In this document: in pieces, positions 8,202-13,386 of the stretch
Numbering within the stretch: position 1 is the stretch's first letter
Layout: each line of letters begins with the position of its first letter
Assembly (NCBI GenBank): GCA_902836505.1
Contig: CADFQU010000008.1
Span: forward strand, 1 to 13,386
Source of the DNA: Streptococcaceae bacterium
Lineage (GTDB): Bacteria > Bacillota > Bacilli > Lactobacillales > Streptococcaceae
Reading direction: 5' to 3'
DNA length: 13,386 nucleotides
Notes under the pieces: generated by a model
What the model saw: only the letters and a program-made list of their open reading frames with translations
Told to the model about the DNA's origin: nothing
Database searches by the model: none
Made by a program: the position numbers and the translations under genes

Positions 8202-9668
8202 TTATTCTTCAATTGCTGGTTGCCAGACCCATTCCGCATTGTAATCCTTTAAGAGGTCAAAGGATGCTTGAGGTCCCATGGTTCCAGATTTATATTCATG
8301 AAGAGGGACTTGATTTTCAGCCCACATGTGTTCGATTCGGTCAATTAACTGCCAAGAAGCTCTAACTTCGTTCCAGTGGCTGAAGTTGGTTGAGTCATTG
8401 TTCAAGACATCATAGATCAACTTTTCGTAAGGCTCTGGAGAAGCACCAGTTGCAGTAGCTTCTGTTACATAGTCGAAGGAAATGGGAGCAATCTGGAACT
8501 GCTCGCCAACTTCTTTTCCGTTGACACTGAGAGAGAAACCTTCATTTGGTTGAATGTAGATGGTCAGCACATTTGGTGCAATTTCCTGACCAAAAATAGA
8601 GTCCATTTGTTTGAAGACGACATTCACATGGGTACCCTTTTTGGTCAGACGTTTTCCTGTACGGAAGAAGAAAGGTACTCCACGGAAGCGATCGCTGTCA
8701 ACGAAGAAGGCTCCAGAGGCAAAGGTCTCGGTCATGGATTCAGGGTTGACATTTGGTTCACTACGGTAAGAGATGTCCTTTTTCCCTTGAATTTTTCCAG
8801 AACGGTATTGACCTCGGATAAATAGTTTCTTTAATTCTTCATCAGATGGGTTGACCAATTGTTCAAAGACTTTCACCTTCTCTTTACGGATGTCTTCCTT
8901 AGTGAAGGAGGCTGGTTTGTCCATAGCTAAGAGAGAAAGCAGTTGAAGGGTATGGTTTTGGACCATGTCGCGGAGGGCACCAGATTCATCATAGTAGCCA
9001 CCACGTTCTTCGACTCCTAGTCGTTCTGCAAAAGTGATTTGAACATTGTCGATATAGTCACGGTTCCAGATGTTTTCAAAGATTAGGTTGGCAAAGCGGA
9101 GGGCAAAGATGGACTGGATCATTTCTTTACCAAGATAATGGTCAATCCGGAAAATTTGTTCTTCCTCAAAGGTTTCTTCCAGTTCTTTGTTGAGCTGACT
9201 AGCTGTTTCCAAATCCGTTCCAAATGGTTTTTCAACGATCAAACGCTCAAAGCCTTTTCCATCCACAATGCCTTCAGATTTCAAATGTTTGGCAATCGTA
9301 CCAAAGAATTGAGGTGCCATGGATAGGAAGAAGAGTTTATTGTGGTCAGCTTGGTAGGTATCGTTGAGCTGATTTTGGAGTTCACGAAGCTTGATGTAGT
9401 GCTCCGTATCGTTGACATCGTGGCTTTGGTAGTAAAAGTGGCTAGCGAATTCTTGCGCCTGTTCAGGACTGTCTGCTAAATCCGAAATGGAGTCAACGAC
9501 AACCGATTCAAAGTATTCTTTGCTCCAAGGACGACGAGCTGTTCCAATCACTGCAAAATGCTCGGAAAGATTTCCAGCTTTATAGAGTCTAAAAAGGGAA
9601 GGGTAGAGTTTGCGGTGAGCTAAATCTCCACTAGCCCCGAAAATGGTTACAATTACTTTTGAAGACAT
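8202..9668 (-). CDS. zwf: Glucose-6-phosphate 1-dehydrogenase
   Basis: Oxidises glucose 6-phosphate to 6-phosphogluconolactone with NADP+, the entry step of the oxidative pentose phosphate pathway and a main NADPH source. Numbering from the preferred start gives 488 residues, normal for the family. It shows the Rossmann motif FGASGDLAHRKLYPS (about 11-25), the conserved EKPFG, and the active-site peptide RIDHYLGKE with D176 and catalytic H177. The second active-site histidine is in MVQNHTLQ (H239). Two ATGs occur six bases apart (9674 and 9668). I prefer 9668 because TAGG lies seven bases upstream of it but only one base from the other, and the protein then starts MSSKVIVTIFG, as I recall for pneumococcus. 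The gene stands alone, convergent with ftsY. Confidence 0.97.
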   Translation of the reverse strand: MSSKVIVTIFGASGDLAHRKLYPSLFRLYKAGNLSEHFAVIGTARRPWSKEYFESVVVDSISDLADSPEQAQEFASHFYYQSHDVNDTEHYIKLRELQNQLNDTYQADHNKLFFLSMAPQFFGTIAKHLKSEGIVDGKGFERLIVEKPFGTDLETASQLNKELEETFEEEQIFRIDHYLGKEMIQSIFALRFANLIFENIWNRDYIDNVQITFAERLGVEERGGYYDESGALRDMVQNHTLQLLSLLAMDKPASFTKEDIRKEKVKVFEQLVNPSDEELKKLFIRGQYRSGKIQGKKDISYRSEPNVNPESMTETFASGAFFVDSDRFRGVPFFFRTGKRLTKKGTHVNVVFKQMDSIFGQEIAPNVLTIYIQPNEGFSLSVNGKEVGEQFQIAPISFDYVTEATATGASPEPYEKLIYDVLNNDSTNFSHWNEVRASWQLIDRIEHMWAENQVPLHEYKSGTMGPQASFDLLKDYNAEWVWQPAIEE

Positions 9669-9700
9669 GTTCATACCTATTTTCTAACTTGATAAACCAT

Positions 9701-9709
9701 ATTCTACCA
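9701..9709 (-). promoter_or_regulatory. Extended -10 promoter of zwf
   Basis: On the minus strand TGGTAGAAT lies about 32 bases upstream of the preferred zwf start. It is an extended -10 box with one mismatch to TATAAT. No good -35 box is found 16-18 bases upstream. Transcription should start near 9694, giving a leader of about 25 bases that holds the TAGG ribosome binding site. Confidence 0.6.
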
Positions 9710-9731
9710 TAAAATTCAGAAAATTTCTCTT

Positions 9732-9757
9732 TGAAAGTAAAAGTATTCTGACTTTCA
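9732..9757. promoter_or_regulatory. Inverted repeat upstream of the zwf promoter
   Basis: TGAAAGT (9732-9738) and ACTTTCA (9751-9757) form a perfect 7-bp inverted repeat with 12 bases between. It sits roughly 38-63 bases upstream of the predicted zwf transcription start, a typical position for a regulator site. I do not recognise it as any named operator, and this AT-rich stretch could contain such a repeat by chance. Confidence 0.3.
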
Positions 9758-9783
9758 TAGGAAATAAAAGGAGAAGAAAGCAC

Positions 9784-9813
9784 AAAAAAAGGTTGGACCA
9801 AAAGGTCACAACC
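9784..9813 (-). terminator. Terminator of the permease operon
   Basis: On the minus strand, GGTTG-(T)-GACC pairs with GGTCCAACC around a TTTT loop, with one unpaired base, and is followed by seven Ts (9790-9784). It lies about 20 bases after the stop codon of the TIGR03943-family gene. It should stop transcription before the zwf promoter. Confidence 0.88.
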
Positions 9814-9832
9814 GAGAGATGTTTAACGGCCT

Positions 9833-10648
9833 CTAGAATACCCGATAAACATAAGGATTGGCGGGTTTTTCTACCTGATGAGCTTCCCTTATGTCTAAGA
9901 CCGGAAGACTTTGGCCAAGCTGTTTATGGTATTGGATCTTGAGGGTTCCAGTAGCTTGGACCCAAGTGTTATCGTCATAGATTTGGGAGGCTCCTTTGGT
10001 CAACAGACCATAGACTCCTGAATCGGCGATACAGTGGATAATTCCAAAACGGAAGAGGAACTGACTGCCCGGATCCTGGGGATCCTTATAAATGAAGCCG
10101 GTTAGGGTAAGGGTTTTTCCAGCAAATTCATCGGGATAGTCGTAGATCACTTCCATGACTTCCATATAGTTTTCTGTCGTGATCTGGATATGATCTTGCT
10201 TGAGGTACTTCTTGGCTGCAGCCCTCATCTCAGATTCATAAGCAGACTTGGTAAAATAACTGCTTGTGTCAGGCTTGAGGTATTGGTTAGTTGTTCCCTC
10301 ATCATTTTGAATATCTTTGGAAGAGCCAGCCGCGATGGGGAAATGATAGCCCTTGGCTGAAACCGTTTGGGAATCCAAGGTCACTGTCGGGAAGCCAATC
10401 CCTACAATCAAGGGAATCAGGAGCAGAAGAATACTCATGACTTTGGCTTTTTTACTGGTAAGGTGACTATGAACGGGCAGATTCTTCATCCAAATATAGA
10501 GCTGGACGACAGCCAAGAGGAAGGAAAGAATCATAGAGATATAGGCTAAATAGGAATAATGCATATTAATGTATTGGTTGAGCTTACCAGAAAGCTGCAA
10601 ATACATTGTAATTTCGAAATAGCCTGCTAAAATGAGAAATCGAATCAT
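9833..10648 (-). CDS. TIGR03943 / YcgQ-like permease partner protein
   Basis: A 271-residue membrane-anchored protein that I assign to the TIGR03943 (UPF0703, YcgQ-like) family, described as a putative permease subunit. It has three hydrophobic segments near the N-terminus (about 2-18, 33-54, 70-88). The family-typical FPTVTLDSQTVSAKG follows, then a linker and a soluble C-terminal domain (about 140-271) rich in beta-forming segments such as FAGKTLTLTGFIY and WVQATGTLKIQY. The topology suggests this domain is outside the cell. The ATG at 10648 overlaps the permease stop (ATGA) and has GGGGGTGG upstream. A longer reading from 10669 (MVCGGGP...) would lie inside the permease gene and is unlikely. 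The reaction or substrate is not known to me. Confidence 0.82.
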   Translation of the reverse strand: MIRFLILAGYFEITMYLQLSGKLNQYINMHYSYLAYISMILSFLLAVVQLYIWMKNLPVHSHLTSKKAKVMSILLLLIPLIVGIGFPTVTLDSQTVSAKGYHFPIAAGSSKDIQNDEGTTNQYLKPDTSSYFTKSAYESEMRAAAKKYLKQDHIQITTENYMEVMEVIYDYPDEFAGKTLTLTGFIYKDPQDPGSQFLFRFGIIHCIADSGVYGLLTKGASQIYDDNTWVQATGTLKIQYHKQLGQSLPVLDIREAHQVEKPANPYVYRVF

Positions 10649-11550
10649 AGGACCACCCCCACAAACCAAGCATAAACCAAGACAACGAGGCTGACGATGC
10701 TAATGAATTGGACAATAAAGCGATTGGTCAGATAATTCTTCATCATCAAGAGGTTCTTGACATCTAGCATAGGTCCGATAACCAGAAAGGCTAAAACAGG
10801 AGCTAAGCCAAAACTCGAGAGGAGGGAGGAGCCAATAAAGGCATCTGCCTCACTACACAATGAGAGCAGGAAGGAAAGAAGCATAAGGAGAAGAATGGCT
10901 AGGAGTGGCGTCGCGGAGATAGAAGTCAGCACGCGAGTTGGCACATAAACCTGAACCACGCTGGCAAACAAACAACCAAAGACCAGATAGCGTCCAGTAT
11001 CGAAAAACTCATCAATGGCCTGCACAAATACTTGGAAAAAGCGTTGAGCAGCAGATAGTTTAGAAAAGTCATGTATATGGACTTCCTTGCGGTTGGCCCG
11101 TTGAATAGAAGCGGTTTGGAAAAATCCTAGGAAAATACCCAGAACAGTCGCTACCAGGATAGAGCCGATAGCTCGTAAGAGAGCCATTTGAAAAGAATTG
11201 CCAAAGGCGGAATAGGTGGCAAAGAGCACAATGGGGTTAATAACTGGCGCTGTTACTAGGAAGGGCACAGCTGTATAGCTAGGGACCTTCTTTTCTAAAA
11301 AGCGATTGATAATAGGGACGATGCCACACTCACAGGAAGGGAAAATAAAACCAATCAAGGTCCCAAACAAAATTCTTCCCCATTTATTTTTAGGGAGAGC
11401 TCGATACACTTTTTCAGGGGTGATGTAGACATCGATTGCCCCTGAAATGATACTTCCAATTAAAACAAAGGGAAGGGCTTCAATCATAATCGAAAGAAAA
11501 ATTGCTCCAGCTTGAAGGACACTAGTTGGCAACTGCTGAAAGAAATTCAT
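10645..11550 (-). CDS. YraQ / UPF0718 family permease (DUF318, ArsP_1 Pfam family)
   Basis: A 301-residue integral membrane protein with about eight hydrophobic segments, of the DUF318 permease family (YraQ, B. subtilis YcgR). Conserved family motifs are present: PSCECGIVPI (C73, C75), TAPVINP (about 100-106), LCSEADAFIG (C232, D236) and GPMLDVKN (D263). Some distant relatives (ArsP) export organoarsenicals. No arsenic genes occur here, so the substrate is open. The paired cysteines and acidic membrane residues could bind a metal or thiol-reactive compound, which is inference. A loop with HIHDF (158-162) separates the two halves. The ATG overlaps the stop of the 48-residue gene and its own stop overlaps the TIGR03943 gene, so all three are probably translated together. 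Confidence 0.9.
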   Translation of the reverse strand: MNFFQQLPTSVLQAGAIFLSIMIEALPFVLIGSIISGAIDVYITPEKVYRALPKNKWGRILFGTLIGFIFPSCECGIVPIINRFLEKKVPSYTAVPFLVTAPVINPIVLFATYSAFGNSFQMALLRAIGSILVATVLGIFLGFFQTASIQRANRKEVHIHDFSKLSAAQRFFQVFVQAIDEFFDTGRYLVFGCLFASVVQVYVPTRVLTSISATPLLAILLLMLLSFLLSLCSEADAFIGSSLLSSFGLAPVLAFLVIGPMLDVKNLLMMKNYLTNRFIVQFISIVSLVVLVYAWFVGVVL

Positions 11551-11693
11551 TTGTCAGAATCCTTCTGCACTTTTTGCCCTTTAGTTGCTTCCTTCTTCTC
11601 ATCTGGGAAAGTGGTTTGAGGGGGATCTGGGAAAACGGCAAATTCCTCAAAGAGTTTGTCTAAATCGTCTGTTTTTGAAAATTTAATAGCCAT
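11547..11693 (-). CDS. Small 48-residue protein at the head of the permease operon
   Basis: A short gene with strong start signals: AAGGAG lies 8 bases before the ATG and an extended -10 promoter lies just upstream. Its TGA overlaps the permease ATG (ATGA). The protein begins MAIKFSKTDDLDKLFEEF, continues with a proline-rich AVFPDPPQTTFPD and ends in a lysine-rich tail. It has no signal peptide and no membrane segment, so it is probably cytoplasmic. The first 20 residues could form an amphipathic helix. I do not recognise a family. Its translational coupling suggests a partner or regulator of the permease, which is inference. Confidence 0.75.
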   Translation of the reverse strand: MAIKFSKTDDLDKLFEEFAVFPDPPQTTFPDEKKEATKGQKVQKDSDK

Positions 11694-11720
11694 GAATAGG
11701 TCTCCTTTTCTTTTTTTCTC

Positions 11721-11729
11721 ATTATATCA
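11721..11729 (-). promoter_or_regulatory. Extended -10 promoter of the permease operon
   Basis: On the minus strand TGATATAAT is a perfect extended -10 box ending 27 bases upstream of the ATG of the 48-residue gene. No convincing -35 box lies 16-18 bases upstream (the region reads CCCCT/TTTCC). The leader should be about 20 bases and contains AAGGAG. Confidence 0.7.
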
Positions 11730-11782
11730 AATTCTCAGAAAAGAGGGGAAAATCAAGTCCAAAAGTAAGATGAAAAAGCAGT

Positions 11783-11798
11783 ATAGAAGGCCTTCTAT
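11783..11798. promoter_or_regulatory. 16-bp perfect palindrome in the tex promoter
   Basis: ATAGAAGG (11783-11790) is followed directly by its complement CCTTCTAT (11791-11798). A third half-site, ATAGAA, recurs at 11805-11810 and makes a second inverted pair with TTCTAT (11793-11798) that straddles the -10 box. There is no T-tract, so it is not a terminator. Its position against the -10 would suit a repressor operator. I cannot name a regulator. Confidence 0.5.
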
Positions 11799-11806
11799 GG
11801 TATAAT
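11798..11806 (+). promoter_or_regulatory. Extended -10 promoter of tex
   Basis: TGGTATAAT is a perfect extended -10 element. No -35 resembling TTGACA is seen 16-18 bases upstream. The box ends seven bases before the tex ATG, so the expected transcription start (about 11812-11814) coincides with the start codon. Confidence 0.75.
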
Positions 11807-11813
11807 AGAAGCT

Positions 11814-13386
11814 ATGGAAAAATATGAAAAAATAGCCCAAGAATTGGGTGTCAGTCTCAAACAAATTGATACTGTTTTGACCTTAACAGCAGAGGGATCC
11901 ACTATCCCCTTTATCGCTCGGTATCGGAAAGATGCTACGGGTAATTTAGATGAAGTAGCCATCAAAGCTATTATCGACATGGACAAGTCTTTAACAGCCT
12001 TAGCCGATCGGAAAGAAACTGTTCTCGCTAAGATTGAAGAGCTTGGGAAACTGACCCCAGCCTTAAAAGAAGCGATTGAGCAAGCTGAAAAATTGGCAGA
12101 TGTGGAAGAGTTGTATCTTCCCTACAAGGAAAAACGCCGGACCAAGGCTACGATTGCGCGTGAGGCAGGGCTCTTCCCGCTTGCACGGATGATTTTGCAA
12201 GATCAAAAGGATTTGGAAATAGCAGCAGAGGGATTTTTATCAGAAGGATTTCCAACTGTAAAAGATGCCATTTCTGGAGCAATCGATATTTTAGTCGAAG
12301 CCATTGCAGAAGATCCACAATTGCGCAACCTCACTTACCAGGAGATTCGCAAACACTCCTTAATAACTTCTAGCTTGAAGGATGAGAGCAAAGACGAGAA
12401 GCAAGTCTTCCAGATCTATTATGATTTTTCTGAGAAGATTGCAAACATGCAGGGATACCGAACCCTTGCCTTAAACCGTGGAGAGAAATTGGGGGTATTA
12501 AAGGTTGGATTTGAGCATCCTGTAGACCGTTTGATTCGTCACTTTGAAGCCCGATTTAAATCGAAAAATAGCTACATCGAAGAAGTTATCAGCCAGGCTC
12601 TGAAAAAGAAGATGCTGCCAGCTATGGAGCGTCGGATTCGGACAGAATTGACAGAAGTGGCAGAAGATGGGGCCATTCAACTTTTCTCTGAAAATCTTCG
12701 TCACCTCTTGTTGATTGCTCCCCTCAAAGGGCGCGTGGTCTTAGGCTTTGACCCGGCTTTCCGGACAGGAGCCAAATTGGCTGTTGTCGATCAAACAGGA
12801 AAGATGTTGACTACTCAGGTGATTTACCCTGTTGCACCGGCTAAAGCAGCACAAATTGAAGCTGCCAAAGAAGAACTGAAACGGTTGATTCGTCAATACA
12901 GCGTGGAAATCATTGCGATTGGGAATGGAACGGCAAGTCGAGAAAGCGAAGCCTTTGTTGCGGAAGTCCTCAAGGAAGTTCCAAATGTGAGTTATGTCAT
13001 TGTGAATGAAAGTGGTGCATCTGTTTATTCAGCTAGTGAATTGGCTCGCCATGAGTTTCCAGAACTGACGGTTGAAAAGCGCTCAGCCATCTCCATTGCC
13101 CGTCGTTTGCAGGATCCACTGGCTGAGTTGGTCAAGATTGACCCAAAATCCATCGGAGTCGGCCAGTACCAGCATGATGTCAGCCAGAAGAAATTATCTG
13201 AAAGCCTTGATTTTGTTGTCGATACCGTGGTAAACCAAGTCGGAGTTAATATTAACACTGCTAGTCCAGCCCTCTTGTCTCACGTGGCTGGTCTCAATAA
13301 AACCATTTCTGAGAACATCGTGAAGTACCGGGAAGAAGAAGGCTTGATCACCTCTCGGGCACAGATCAAAAAGGTTCCTCGTCTGG
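11814..13386 (+). CDS. tex: Tex family RNA-binding transcription accessory protein (3' end outside window)
   Basis: Tex is a conserved cytoplasmic nucleic-acid-binding protein linked to transcription and expression of some virulence genes; its exact activity is unsettled. The reading frame is open for 524 codons to the window edge. The N-terminal Tex domain shows LTAEGSTIPFIARYRKDATG (about 22-41) and VEELYLPYKEKRRTKATIAR. The YqgF/RNase H-like domain starts at LGFDPAFRTGAKLAVVD (D313) and includes GNGTASRESE. GVGQYQHDV, VVDTVVNQVGVNINTAS and the start of the helix-hairpin-helix region follow. The missing part should hold the rest of that region and the S1 domain. No Shine-Dalgarno sequence precedes the ATG. 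Confidence 0.95.
   Translation, partial: MEKYEKIAQELGVSLKQIDTVLTLTAEGSTIPFIARYRKDATGNLDEVAIKAIIDMDKSLTALADRKETVLAKIEELGKLTPALKEAIEQAEKLADVEELYLPYKEKRRTKATIAREAGLFPLARMILQDQKDLEIAAEGFLSEGFPTVKDAISGAIDILVEAIAEDPQLRNLTYQEIRKHSLITSSLKDESKDEKQVFQIYYDFSEKIANMQGYRTLALNRGEKLGVLKVGFEHPVDRLIRHFEARFKSKNSYIEEVISQALKKKMLPAMERRIRTELTEVAEDGAIQLFSENLRHLLLIAPLKGRVVLGFDPAFRTGAKLAVVDQTGKMLTTQVIYPVAPAKAAQIEAAKEELKRLIRQYSVEIIAIGNGTASRESEAFVAEVLKEVPNVSYVIVNESGASVYSASELARHEFPELTVEKRSAISIARRLQDPLAELVKIDPKSIGVGQYQHDVSQKKLSESLDFVVDTVVNQVGVNINTASPALLSHVAGLNKTISENIVKYREEEGLITSRAQIKKVPRL

Noticed and set aside
8550..8825. 91-residue plus-strand frame inside zwf
   Set aside because: Antisense to conserved G6PD sequence, with no ribosome binding site and no recognisable domain.
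8221..9668. His replacing Lys/Arg in the G6PD motif GASGDLAHRKL
   Set aside because: That position varies between Lys and Arg in known G6PDs, and the following RKL and all catalytic residues are intact, so I do not regard it as a defect.
10071..10085. Two close GGATCC sequences in the TIGR03943 gene
   Set aside because: They encode the repeated Asp-Pro of KDPQDPGS. Two copies of a 6-base word in a coding region are not evidence of an element.
11795..11986. 63-residue minus-strand frame across the tex start
   Set aside because: It mirrors the conserved N-terminus of Tex (reverse frame of IPFIARYRK) and has no independent support.
1..13386. Search for CRISPR arrays, tRNA or rRNA genes, insertion sequences, integrases, toxin-antitoxin pairs and defence genes
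   Set aside because: No spaced direct repeats, tRNA-like TTCGANNC arms with matching stems, transposase motifs or such gene families were seen. Almost all sequence is explained by core genes.
13380..13386. Apparent truncation of tex
   Set aside because: The frame is open to the last base, so the break is the window edge rather than a mutation.

Overview
The window reads as low-GC Firmicutes DNA, almost certainly an oral Streptococcus of the mitis/sanguinis/parasanguinis type. This rests on family recognition, not a database search. RNase III, SMC, G6PD and Tex resemble pneumococcal proteins as I remember them, and the order rnc-smc-HAD-HAD-ftsY-zwf is the streptococcal one. Promoters are TGNTATAAT extended -10 elements with no good -35. 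I see no mobile element, CRISPR array, rRNA or tRNA.

Left part (1-8180, all + strand): the window opens inside a hairpin-forming intergenic repeat, followed by a small DUF454/YbaN membrane protein gene and its terminator. A promoter abutting that terminator then drives a tightly overlapping operon. It contains rnc (RNase III), smc (chromosome condensation ATPase), two Cof-type HAD phosphatases and ftsY (SRP receptor). Every junction overlaps by 1-11 bases, so translation is probably coupled. FtsY carries an unusually long acidic N-terminal region with 19-residue repeats. A perfect 16-bp inverted repeat ends the operon and also serves the convergent zwf.

Right part (8202-11729, all - strand): zwf (glucose-6-phosphate dehydrogenase, NADPH supply) has its own promoter. 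Upstream of it lies a three-gene operon: an unannotated 48-residue protein, a YraQ/UPF0718 (DUF318) permease and a TIGR03943/YcgQ-like partner. These are joined by two ATGA stop/start overlaps and end in a clear terminator at 9784-9813. The permease and partner form a conserved two-component membrane module of uncertain substrate.

Far right (11783-13386, + strand): tex, the conserved RNA-binding protein, runs off the window edge. Its extended -10 ends only seven bases before the ATG and there is no ribosome binding site, so the mRNA is probably leaderless. A 16-bp palindrome abuts the -10.

Most of the window is ordinary core genome. I found no convincing new system. The points most worth checking are the tex promoter and start, the hairpin in the rnc leader, the small protein at the head of the permease operon, and the expanded FtsY acidic domain.
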